Shown: positions 1 to 6,904 of the stretch, one piece after another | Layout of the letters: the number at the start of each line of letters is the position of its first letter | Position numbering within the stretch: position 1 is the first letter of the stretch | NCBI RefSeq assembly: GCF_009882985.1 | Contig: NZ_WTUZ01000036.1 | Coordinates: forward strand, 94,041-158,040 | Direction: 5' to 3' | DNA: 64,000 nt | Source of the DNA: Paenibacillus silvestris | GTDB taxonomy: Bacteria > Bacillota > Bacilli > Paenibacillales > NBRC-103111 | Position numbers and translations under genes: made by a program | Notes under the pieces: model-generated | The model's input: the letters and a program-made list of their open reading frames with translations, nothing else | The model's database searches: none | Told to the model about the DNA's origin: nothing

Positions 1-235
1 CTGGTGGATGTAAGTGCTCTGGACAGGTTTGCCGTGGAAAAAGAACCAGTTCTTTGGCGCAATACCGATCTGTATTGATATAGGTCACTAATTCAAGCCC
101 CTGTACATCCAATTGCTCGAGACCGAAATCAGCTACTTCAATATTCCTAGCTTCCTCTTCCGTCAGCACAATGCCGCTTTCTTTCAGAATCTGTGCAGCC
201 CGCGACTGTGCTTGACTGATTTCACTTTTCTTCAT
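1..235 (-). CDS. D-lyxose ketol-isomerase-like cupin (partial)
   Basis: This is the N-terminal part of a gene that runs off the left edge of the window. The 78 visible residues start MKKSEISQAQSRAAQILK and reach a TCPEHLHPP segment, which resembles the first metal-binding cupin motif of the D-lyxose/D-mannose isomerase family. Members interconvert aldoses and ketoses such as lyxose-xylulose or mannose-fructose in the cytoplasm. The ATG lies 3 bases after the stop of the PfkB kinase gene, so it is the last visible gene of the aldolase-dehydrogenase-kinase operon. The family assignment is by recognition of the N-terminus only; the true sugar substrate is unknown. Confidence 0.72.
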   Translation of the reverse strand, partial: MKKSEISQAQSRAAQILKESGIVLTEEEARNIEVADFGLEQLDVQGLELVTYINTDRYCAKELVLFPRQTCPEHLHPP

Positions 236-238
236 CGC

Positions 239-1459
239 TTATCGGCCCCCTTCGGCTATCTTATGATGTGGTCCAATCCAAATCTGATCACCATTCATTG
301 TCCAATTCGCCAAATCCAGCTTCATTTCACGCTGCTTCCATCCGTTATCCATCCGTTCCCAAACCTTGCTCCCATGGGGAATGCCGCTGACAGCGTCCGC
401 CTGCTCCACATTAAACGCGCCGACACCTACTGCGGTCTGGAGTGTCTTTTCTAGCTCGAACCCTTGCAACAGACCATATATAAAACCCGCAATTGTACAA
501 TCGCCTGCTCCTGTAGTACCTACAGCGTCAACGTGGAAACACGAAACGATCATCTCGCTGTCCAGCCAATTGGCTTGCAGCTCTTTCGAAAGCAAACAGG
601 GTCCGATCGCAGATAAGCGGCTAACTTCCTTGGTCGTACGCACGTATAGGCCATGTTCTCCAAGCTTCAAGCCAACAACGGCGGCTCCCATTTCCAGCAG
701 CTCTTCAGCTAGTTCGGAAAGGAAATCTCCTGTCGCATAAGTCAGCAAATCCCCTGAACCAACCTCTTTCATCCATATTTCGTACCGATCCCGATGCAGC
801 ATGTAAACAATCTCTTCAAAGCTAGGCAAACATATATCTACATACGGCAAGGCTCCGGTTAAAATACTGCGCCAATCCGCACAGCCAGCCTCCGTCTCCG
901 GATCTGGTTTGGCCAAGTCAAGAGATACCGTTAGTCCTTGTTCCTTGACCTTTTTTAATAACAAGATCAGCTCTTCCCCGGTGTTCATATACATGCTGCG
1001 CATGAGCGGCGGATAACCGAAATGAAATATACGAGCCCCCAGCAGCTGCTCAGTTCTAAGATCATCGGCCGAATAGGTATCGTTTGCCCCTGTCGCATGC
1101 AGAAAGATACGATCCGTCTGCGGAGGACTAATTACAATTGTATAGGAGCTGCTTGCATCCGGACTTATAATCATACCCTCTGTTAACGTCGGACTGTACT
1201 TATTCAAGATGGAAAGGATCGTCTCGCCAAATAAATCTTGGCCCACTTTCCCCATCAAACTTACTTGACAGCCAAGCTGATGCAGAGCAATTCCCGTATT
1301 GGATACCGCGCCGCCTGTCGAGATAACGGCTTTGCCGACATCCACAAGTTTGCCGGGAACGAACAACGCATCCATTCTTGCCGGTTTGCCATGAATCGTG
1401 GGAATAATATCCAAACAAATATGTCCGGCTACAATCACTTCCGCTTGGCGCCCGCTCAA
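239..1459 (-). CDS. PfkB-family carbohydrate kinase
   Basis: A 406-residue ribokinase-like sugar kinase. The N-terminal substrate-binding motif appears as GGAVSNTGIALHQLG (about residues 49-63), and the C-terminal signature DAVGTTGAGDCTIAGF (about residues 312-327) carries the catalytic Asp and the anion-hole glycines. It is about 80-100 residues longer than typical ribokinases, with an insert near residues 215-260. The start is TTG, supported by GGAGG 8 bases upstream inside the end of the preceding dehydrogenase gene. Between an aldolase/dehydrogenase and an isomerase it most likely phosphorylates the ketose made by the isomerase, giving a substrate for the aldolase. The specific sugar cannot be read from sequence. 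Confidence 0.88.
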   Translation of the reverse strand: MSGRQAEVIVAGHICLDIIPTIHGKPARMDALFVPGKLVDVGKAVISTGGAVSNTGIALHQLGCQVSLMGKVGQDLFGETILSILNKYSPTLTEGMIISPDASSSYTIVISPPQTDRIFLHATGANDTYSADDLRTEQLLGARIFHFGYPPLMRSMYMNTGEELILLLKKVKEQGLTVSLDLAKPDPETEAGCADWRSILTGALPYVDICLPSFEEIVYMLHRDRYEIWMKEVGSGDLLTYATGDFLSELAEELLEMGAAVVGLKLGEHGLYVRTTKEVSRLSAIGPCLLSKELQANWLDSEMIVSCFHVDAVGTTGAGDCTIAGFIYGLLQGFELEKTLQTAVGVGAFNVEQADAVSGIPHGSKVWERMDNGWKQREMKLDLANWTMNGDQIWIGPHHKIAEGGR

Positions 1460-1461
1460 GA

Positions 1462-2619
1462 TTAGTTCCTCCAGTCGATGGCCATCGTTTGGCCTGTTCG
1501 ATTCGATGCCAGGGCAGCGGTAAAAATCATGTGACTGCTGCCCGCTTCCTCTGGTGTGACACAGTAGAAAGGCTGTGTAGGGGACGGGTGATGTACCAGC
1601 TCATCACAAAAGGCAGCCCACATCTGCAAAATAGAATCGGAGAAGCCAAATTCAAATATGCCTCCCGTTATCGTACTATACGCTGACTTATAAGGCGCAT
1701 CCGCGACATGCCAAGCTTGAACTCCGCCTGGCGTATAGGGCAAATAAGCGACCTGCTTCGGGTTTTTCGTCGTAAACTCGGCCGAGAATTCGGTCCCTGT
1801 TATGCGAATAAACCATGTGTTCGCGTGGCCTGGCGCGATTCGTTTCATCGACAGCACCATTGGGAACTGCTGACTCTCTGTTCGCACATCACAGGCGAGT
1901 ATAGCATTGTCCCAAGTCTCACATGGGACCCTATTTCCCTGTCCGTCTGGACGGTTCGGCACGATGTTAGACAACAGTGCCCGAACGGTTTGGGGCTTCC
2001 AGCCAAAACGCATCGGAAGATGCAGCACATGCATGCCCAAATCGCCCATGCATCCATACTCCCCGTTCGTAGCGATTCTTCGCTTCCAGTTGATAGGCTT
2101 CGAGGGGTCCAGATCGCTGGAGTGCCAAAATCCCGCCTCCACTTCGATGATTTGACCGAATTTATGAGCCTCCACCCAGGCCACAAGCTGCTGGGCTCCC
2201 GGGAAAAATGGAAATTCCGAAGAACATCTCACAATCACATTCGGGTTATCTGCGATGGCTTGCTGAATCCGCTCATTCGCTTCTTGATCGATGCCGAACG
2301 GCTTTTCGCCTAATAAATGTTTGCCTGCCTTGATAATATCAACATAAATTTGAGCATGCAGGTTATGCGGAACTGCGCAATAAATAGCATCAACCCTCGG
2401 GTTGGCAAGAAGCTCTTTGTAATCCGTGCAGGCTTCTTCCACGCTGGGTACATGCTCTTGAAACCACGCCGTTGCTGCAGGGTTGGCATCACACACAGCT
2501 ACAATGCTTGGGGCAAAATCAACTTCTGTCAAATGACACCAACGAGCCGCGGCACTTGCAAATTCTTTGCCCATGAGCCCGCAGCCGATCACACCGAAAC
2601 GAATGATTGTTTTTGCCAT
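1462..2619 (-). CDS. Gfo/Idh/MocA-family oxidoreductase
   Basis: A 385-residue NAD(P)-dependent sugar dehydrogenase-like protein. The N-terminus has a Rossmann dinucleotide motif (IRFGVIGCGLMGKEFA) and the family's EKPFG segment at about residue 115, which carries the conserved Lys. The C-terminal part is the usual alpha/beta substrate domain. The ATG at 2619 is preferred over one 8 codons upstream because AAGGAG lies 9 bases before it. It follows the aldolase by 27 bases and precedes the kinase by 2, so they are co-transcribed. It probably oxidises a sugar or cyclitol hydroxyl; substrate unknown. Confidence 0.87.
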   Translation of the reverse strand: MAKTIIRFGVIGCGLMGKEFASAAARWCHLTEVDFAPSIVAVCDANPAATAWFQEHVPSVEEACTDYKELLANPRVDAIYCAVPHNLHAQIYVDIIKAGKHLLGEKPFGIDQEANERIQQAIADNPNVIVRCSSEFPFFPGAQQLVAWVEAHKFGQIIEVEAGFWHSSDLDPSKPINWKRRIATNGEYGCMGDLGMHVLHLPMRFGWKPQTVRALLSNIVPNRPDGQGNRVPCETWDNAILACDVRTESQQFPMVLSMKRIAPGHANTWFIRITGTEFSAEFTTKNPKQVAYLPYTPGGVQAWHVADAPYKSAYSTITGGIFEFGFSDSILQMWAAFCDELVHHPSPTQPFYCVTPEEAGSSHMIFTAALASNRTGQTMAIDWRN

Positions 2620-2646
2620 GCAGACATTCTCCTTTGATAACAATAT

Positions 2647-3489
2647 CTAGCGGTTTAACCGTGCTAGTGCTTGTTCGGCGGTTGCTTCATGATGAACAAT
2701 GGACATCAAAGCTTGGGTCATGCCTGCAGGATTCGGATGCTGGACGACGTTGCGGCCATATACGATGCCTGAAGCACCTTGTTTCATTAGCTCAACCGTT
2801 CGCGTCATGATCTCTTCATCGCTTGCCCGGCCTCCTCCGCGTACGAGTACTGGAATCCCGGAAGCAATCTCGATCACCCGCGCGTATTCCTCGACATGCT
2901 CACAGGGATCTGCTTTGATCACATCCGCGCCCAGCTCAACCGCCTGTCTGACGAGAGGCATAATTTTGTGGATATCTCCATCAACCATGTAGCCGCCCTT
3001 ATCCGCGTTCGCCATCATGACGAGTGGTTCCACCATCAAAGGCATGGCATACTTCTCACACGCCGTTTTGAGGAGCGCAATATTTTTCACACATTGGTGA
3101 TGAAGTTCTGGCTGATTCGGTAAAAGCAATAAATTGACGCAGACGGACACGGCATCCATCCGAACGGCCTGTTCAATCGCGTTATGTATGAGTTCGCTGA
3201 ATAAGAAATGAGGCAGCACGTTTCCATAGACATTAGCTGCATCTGCACGCAGAACTAGCCCCGGCTTCTGGCTTCCTGGAATCGATTGGAGATGCCGCGC
3301 CTGACCGATGCTGAGCTGAATACAATTCGGACCTGCTTCTACGATGGTTTCAATCGCTTTCTTCACATTCTCAATGCCAGATAGAAACGTCATTTCATTG
3401 AAAAATCCGTGATCAATAGCAACATCAAAACATTTCCCCTGCTTGCTGAACATACGGTTCAGTCTTGGTTTTAGAAAAGACATCTTCAT
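2647..3489 (-). CDS. Class I (DhnA/LsrF-type) aldolase
   Basis: A 280-residue TIM-barrel aldolase of the DeoC/DhnA/LsrF superfamily, forming a Schiff base with its substrate. The AIDHG segment (about residues 24-28) is the conserved acidic motif. The VIKADP segment (about residue 190) carries the candidate Schiff-base lysine, and VRGGGRAS plus GIVYGRNV form the phosphate-binding loops. It is the first gene of the operon, with GGAG 6 bases before the ATG. With the kinase and isomerase it would complete an isomerise-phosphorylate-cleave route. The exact aldol substrate (fructose-1,6-bisphosphate-like, a deoxy or a sulfo sugar phosphate) cannot be decided here. Confidence 0.83.
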   Translation of the reverse strand: MKMSFLKPRLNRMFSKQGKCFDVAIDHGFFNEMTFLSGIENVKKAIETIVEAGPNCIQLSIGQARHLQSIPGSQKPGLVLRADAANVYGNVLPHFLFSELIHNAIEQAVRMDAVSVCVNLLLLPNQPELHHQCVKNIALLKTACEKYAMPLMVEPLVMMANADKGGYMVDGDIHKIMPLVRQAVELGADVIKADPCEHVEEYARVIEIASGIPVLVRGGGRASDEEIMTRTVELMKQGASGIVYGRNVVQHPNPAGMTQALMSIVHHEATAEQALARLNR

Positions 3490-3505
3490 GACTCACTCCT
3501 TTTAA

Positions 3506-3520
3506 TGTTATTTTATAACA
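3506..3520. promoter_or_regulatory. Inverted-repeat operator over aldolase operon promoter
   Basis: TGTTAT-TTT-ATAACA is a perfect 6-bp inverted repeat with a 3-bp spacer. On the minus strand it contains TATAAA, a plausible -10, with TTGTTG 18 bases upstream as a weak -35. A repressor bound here would block the operon start. No regulator gene is adjacent within the window, so the protein is unknown (GntR, LacI or DeoR type are all possible). Confidence 0.55.
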
Positions 3521-3552
3521 CGTAATGTTCGTTTACAACAACTAATAGTAAT

Positions 3553-3578
3553 AAAAAGAGCAGCATCTGCTGCCCTTT
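3553..3578 (-). terminator. Rho-independent terminator of the thermonuclease gene
   Basis: On the minus strand a GC-rich hairpin, GGGCAGC paired with GCTGCTC around a 4-base loop, is followed by TTTTTATT. It sits 25 bases after the lipoprotein stop codon and just upstream of the aldolase promoter, separating the two units. Confidence 0.8.
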
Positions 3579-3603
3579 CTTGCCATTCTGAAGCTTGCCC
3601 GCA

Positions 3604-4452
3604 TCACTTCTCACAAGCCACCCCATCGTTATCCCTATCGAGTTTGGAACTATATCCTGGTTGACCTCTGTGGATATTATACGCGCCGGCAGCTTTGGCT
3701 TCCGTACAGTTGTTATAATAAACGTTTGATTCTTTCGTAGCCGTTGGCTTCGGGGTTGGTGAAGGTGCAGCTGTCGGCTTTGCTGTCGGAGTAGCCGTCG
3801 GAGCTGCTGATGCACTTGGTTTGGCTTTCACGACATTTTCATGATACCCATCCTCTTGGGCGTAGTTCTCTACACTCCAAATGTTGACCCCTTTTAGTTG
3901 CGCTGCCTTCTGGATGTCACGAAACTTATCGACATATTTGACATTCGGCGGGTAGATATAGGCTACTCTGGCGTACCCATTTTCGAGCAGCATTTCATTG
4001 AACATTTTATCCCCTATGTATAAATAGCAAAGCAACCTACCATACTTATCCCGCTCGGATACGTCTAATTCCAGACGCACCTCTTTATCCGTTAACGTAT
4101 CCTTTGCAAATTTGGAAGCTTCCAGAGCAAATGGTTGAACGGGTTTCTCCGGGTCTACACTCTCAGGCGTATCGACCAATAATAATCGGATTGTCTCCTC
4201 TTTTACTTTTCCCGATTCATTAAATGAAACTTTCATGGTATCCCCATCGACTACTCGCACGATCTTCGCTGGTATTAACTTCGCGTTGGATGGTTCTGGT
4301 GAAGCGGTTGGTGCTGATGTAACTGTTGGTACTGCACTCGGTGATGGCGTGGCAGCGGTACGAATCGCTGTTTCTTGCGAACATCCTGTAACCATGAAAA
4401 CGATCGAAACCATAGTACTTATAAGAACCTTTTTAAACTTTTCATACAGCAT
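3604..4452 (-). CDS. Thermonuclease-like lipoprotein with Excalibur domain
   Basis: A 282-residue extracellular nuclease-like lipoprotein. The signal peptide ends in a lipobox VTGC (Cys near residue 24). A Ser/Pro/Thr-rich linker leads to a staphylococcal-nuclease domain (about residues 60-200) with the typical VVDGDT, RLLLVDTPE and ERDKYGR segments, which carry the calcium ligand Asp, two catalytic Arg and catalytic Glu. A second PTA-rich linker ends in an Excalibur calcium-binding motif, DRDNDGVACEK. The ATG at 4452 has GGAGG 7 bases upstream; an ATG 14 codons earlier lacks one. It is monocistronic and probably degrades extracellular DNA or RNA at the cell surface. Confidence 0.9.
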   Translation of the reverse strand: MLYEKFKKVLISTMVSIVFMVTGCSQETAIRTAATPSPSAVPTVTSAPTASPEPSNAKLIPAKIVRVVDGDTMKVSFNESGKVKEETIRLLLVDTPESVDPEKPVQPFALEASKFAKDTLTDKEVRLELDVSERDKYGRLLCYLYIGDKMFNEMLLENGYARVAYIYPPNVKYVDKFRDIQKAAQLKGVNIWSVENYAQEDGYHENVVKAKPSASAAPTATPTAKPTAAPSPTPKPTATKESNVYYNNCTEAKAAGAYNIHRGQPGYSSKLDRDNDGVACEK

Positions 4453-4532
4453 TTGAAGACCTCCAAGTATGACTGATCTATACGACTTCGCCATTATAAC
4501 AAATAGTGGGAGTAGAAAATACCACTCACATA

Positions 4533-4580
4533 CAAAAAGGTTGGTCCTTAGTCTTAGTAGACCAATGGACCAACCTTATT
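4533..4580 (-). terminator. Terminator between MFS exporter and nuclease genes
   Basis: AAGGTTGGTCC (4537-4547) pairs with GGACCAACCTT (4567-4577), an 11-bp stem. A run of five T follows it on the minus strand, so it ends the MFS transcript. Confidence 0.85.
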
Positions 4581-4593
4581 TTTCTAAAGAATG

Positions 4594-5970
4594 TTAGGCA
4601 GGCTGTGCTGCTTTTCTCCAAGTAGACCGCAGGTAAGCAATCGCACACACGATGGCTAGAATCACAATCAGCGTAAGGCCCCAGTAAATATTGCTGTAAG
4701 CATGCGCTAGTGGGAGATCCTTCTGCCAAACAAGGGCACTAGCCGTTGCGGCAACTCCAAATGCACCGCTGAAAAATTGCAGAAGCTGAAACAACCCAAG
4801 TCCAGATGCGATCTGGGATGGAAGCAGCAATCTCGACATTTCATTGGAGATACTGCTCGTTAAGATCGTATAGCTTACGCTCATTAACATGTAGATGATC
4901 ATAATGGAATAGAACGAAATGCCCTCGAACAAAGCGAAAAGGATCACGGATGCCAGAAGAAGCAGCGGCGTATAACGGATGATTGAGCTATTGCCGCGCG
5001 AGTCAATGATACGACCGACTTTACGGGAAATGATCATCGCAAGAGCTGACCCAGGGAAAATGACCAAACCTGCTTGAATCGCAGTTAAGTGATACTGTTT
5101 AACAAGAATTTGCGGCATAAGGAACAGGGTTGCGAAGCTGCACAAATACGCGGCTACACCCACAGCGCCTAAAATAAGAAACGAACGATTCGCGAATAAC
5201 GAAGGAAGTACGAAAGGATCTTTTGCCGATCGAATGCGCACTATAAAGAGAACTATCGAGACAAGCCCGGCTAAGAGCGCGATGATGGAATGGTTCGTTA
5301 AGAACAATAGAAGTCCAGTAGTACCTATACCAATAAACAATGCGCCTAGTGCATCGAAGGAGCCTTTGCGTGGTTCTTCTTTGGGAATCATCTTCATATA
5401 AAAAGGCACTAGCACCAAAGTTATGGCCGTCACGACAAACAACAGATGCCAGCCTAAAAATTCAACGATAAATCCGCCTACAACAGGTCCGAAGCCAAGG
5501 CCAAACGCGACCGATGACATGATCAAGGCCATCGCCTTACCCCGGCGTTCCAAAGGAATGTAACGGGATAATAATACTAATGCCAAGGCTGGAATTGAAC
5601 CCGCTCCGGAGGCTTGAAGAATGCGGACAATGAGCAGTACAGCAAAGCTGTTGCTGAATAATCCCATGATGGCCCCGATACTTAGCGACAAGATTCCGAT
5701 GACGAAAAGTCTCCGTATAGGAACGAAATCGGCAAGCCGACTATAAGTAATAGATGAGATCGCGAATACAATGGAATAACCTGTTACGATCCATGAAGTG
5801 GATGCCGCTGTGAGTTTGAAGTCTTTGGCCACATCTGGTAATGCTAAGTTGAACATCATCGTGTTCATGATGACAAGTACAATCGTTAATCCGAGCAGAA
5901 AGAGAACGACTCCTTCTTTTTTAATACCATTACTCTCTTGTTCATTGTTTCTCTCCTGTATCTTTTGCAT
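4594..5970 (-). CDS. MFS multidrug exporter, DHA2-like
   Basis: A 458-residue polytopic membrane protein of the major facilitator superfamily. It has a cytoplasmic N-tail of about 20 polar residues, then closely spaced hydrophobic helices. A motif-A-like loop (SRLADFVPIRRLF) follows helix 2, and an antiporter motif-C-like stretch (GFGPVVGGFIVEF) lies in helix 5. Length and helix density fit the drug:H+ antiporter families (EmrB/LmrB/Bmr3-like). The ATG at 5970 is chosen because GAGGAGG lies 13 bases upstream; in-frame ATGs further up lack one. It is divergent from an ArsR-type regulator, which probably controls it. The exported compound is unknown. Confidence 0.85.
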   Translation of the reverse strand: MQKIQERNNEQESNGIKKEGVVLFLLGLTIVLVIMNTMMFNLALPDVAKDFKLTAASTSWIVTGYSIVFAISSITYSRLADFVPIRRLFVIGILSLSIGAIMGLFSNSFAVLLIVRILQASGAGSIPALALVLLSRYIPLERRGKAMALIMSSVAFGLGFGPVVGGFIVEFLGWHLLFVVTAITLVLVPFYMKMIPKEEPRKGSFDALGALFIGIGTTGLLLFLTNHSIIALLAGLVSIVLFIVRIRSAKDPFVLPSLFANRSFLILGAVGVAAYLCSFATLFLMPQILVKQYHLTAIQAGLVIFPGSALAMIISRKVGRIIDSRGNSSIIRYTPLLLLASVILFALFEGISFYSIMIIYMLMSVSYTILTSSISNEMSRLLLPSQIASGLGLFQLLQFFSGAFGVAATASALVWQKDLPLAHAYSNIYWGLTLIVILAIVCAIAYLRSTWRKAAQPA

Positions 5971-6003
5971 GGCGTAAATTCGCCTCCTCATCCAATTTAA
6001 TAA

Positions 6004-6019
6004 TTCGATAATTATCGAA
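6004..6019. promoter_or_regulatory. Perfect 16-bp palindrome, probable ArsR-regulator operator
   Basis: TTCGATAATTATCGAA is fully palindromic. It lies between the divergent exporter and ArsR-type regulator genes, 34 bases from the exporter ATG. AT-rich palindromes of this size are typical ArsR/SmtB-family operators, so autoregulated repression of both genes is likely. Confidence 0.7.
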
Positions 6020-6045
6020 CAATAGAATAATAACATGAGTTATGC

Positions 6046-6051
6046 TATAAT
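6046..6051 (+). promoter_or_regulatory. Extended -10 of the ArsR-type regulator gene
   Basis: TATGCTATAAT contains a consensus -10 TATAAT with the extended TGN element. No good -35 is visible at 17 bp. Start of transcription would be near 6058, about 30 bases before the ATG. Confidence 0.6.
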
Positions 6052-6088
6052 ACAATCGTCAACCCGAAATAAATAAGGGGGCTCTAGA

Positions 6089-6433
6089 ATGAAACATTTA
6101 CATCATCCAGATATCACAGACATTCATTTATCCACCGTACTCTATGCTTTGAGTGATCCTATCCGCTTATTTGTCGTCTCTGAGCTCAGCACGATGAGCG
6201 AGCAAGCTTGCGGCGACTTCCATGTTCCTGTTGTCAAATCAACCATGTCACACCACGCACGGACTTTAAGAGAAGCTGGTGTTGTGAATATTCGCGTCCA
6301 AGGGACGCAGCGGCTTGTATCGCTGCGAACGGAGGATTTAGAAATACGATTCCCTGGGCTGCTTACATCTATACTTGCTGCTTATGACGCTTCTGATGAG
6401 AAAAAACGGCTTTTTTGCCCGGAGCAGGGATAA
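6089..6433 (+). CDS. ArsR-family HTH transcriptional regulator
   Basis: A 114-residue winged-helix protein. The fold is visible as an LYALSDPIRLFVVSELS helix pair, the recognition helix region VKSTMSHHARTLREAGVV and a wing (VQGTQRLVSLRTEDLE). It lacks the ELCVC metal-binding signature of classical ArsR/SmtB, so it probably responds to a small molecule rather than to arsenite or zinc through those cysteines; one Cys (residue 46) precedes the recognition helix. AAGGGGG lies 8 bases before the ATG. It is divergent from the MFS exporter with a shared palindrome, so it is the likely repressor of that pump. Confidence 0.87.
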   Translation: MKHLHHPDITDIHLSTVLYALSDPIRLFVVSELSTMSEQACGDFHVPVVKSTMSHHARTLREAGVVNIRVQGTQRLVSLRTEDLEIRFPGLLTSILAAYDASDEKKRLFCPEQG

Positions 6434-6856
6434 CTCCCGCTGGGGAATTGAGTGGGCGAAACCGTGAATAATGTAAGCGGACGCATGGCGGCGGTTACTT
6501 CGGTTAACCCCAAAGAGTGGATTGAAGGAGTGTAGATTGAATCGGCAGACTGGTCGGCAACTGAGGGGACGGCTGCTAAAGAGAACTGGTGGACAAGCCT
6601 ATCTCCCGGTACTGACTTCTTATAAATAACGCCGAATTCTCCTGCTATTTCCCGCCGCTGATCCATTTTTACGGTAGTAACTGGAATTTCTACCGCTAAT
6701 TCGATCAACTACTGGAAATTTCGCCTCCTGAAGCCGATTTAGATGGAGTTTCTACCGCTATTTCACTCAACAGGCCTACTCGGCACTGATTAACGGTAGA
6801 TTTTCCAGTTATTCTGTCTAAGGCATTGGCCCGCTTCCCCGCGAAAGGGTAAATCC
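6434..6856. repeat. Non-coding spacer with CTACCGCTA-type intergenic repeats
   Basis: No credible gene lies between the ArsR-type gene and the GH38 terminator. Two direct copies of a 27-bp element with core TTTCTACCGCTA occur at 6683-6709 and 6745-6771. A third partial copy in inverted orientation lies near 6790-6811 (TAACGGTAGA...). Reading frames crossing this region lack ribosome-binding sites and recognisable protein features. Confidence 0.55.
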
Positions 6857-6894
6857 AAAAGGAGCTAAGCGCATAAAGCCGCTTAGCTCCTTTT
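6857..6894. terminator. Bidirectional terminator after GH38 gene
   Basis: AAAAGGAGCTAAGCG pairs perfectly with CGCTTAGCTCCTTTT (15-bp stem, 8-base loop). T-runs flank it in both directions. It lies 10 bases beyond the alpha-mannosidase stop codon and ends the mannoside operon. Confidence 0.9.
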
Positions 6895-6904
6895 CAGCCA
6901 TTAC

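Noticed and set aside
1708..2313. Plus-strand 201-codon frame opposite the oxidoreductase
   Set aside because: Antisense shadow of a conserved Gfo/Idh/MocA gene; composition is low-quality and there is no start signal.
6382..6708. Minus-strand 108-codon frame downstream of the ArsR-type gene
   Set aside because: It overlaps the 3' end of the regulator, crosses repeat DNA and has no ribosome-binding site or recognisable domain.
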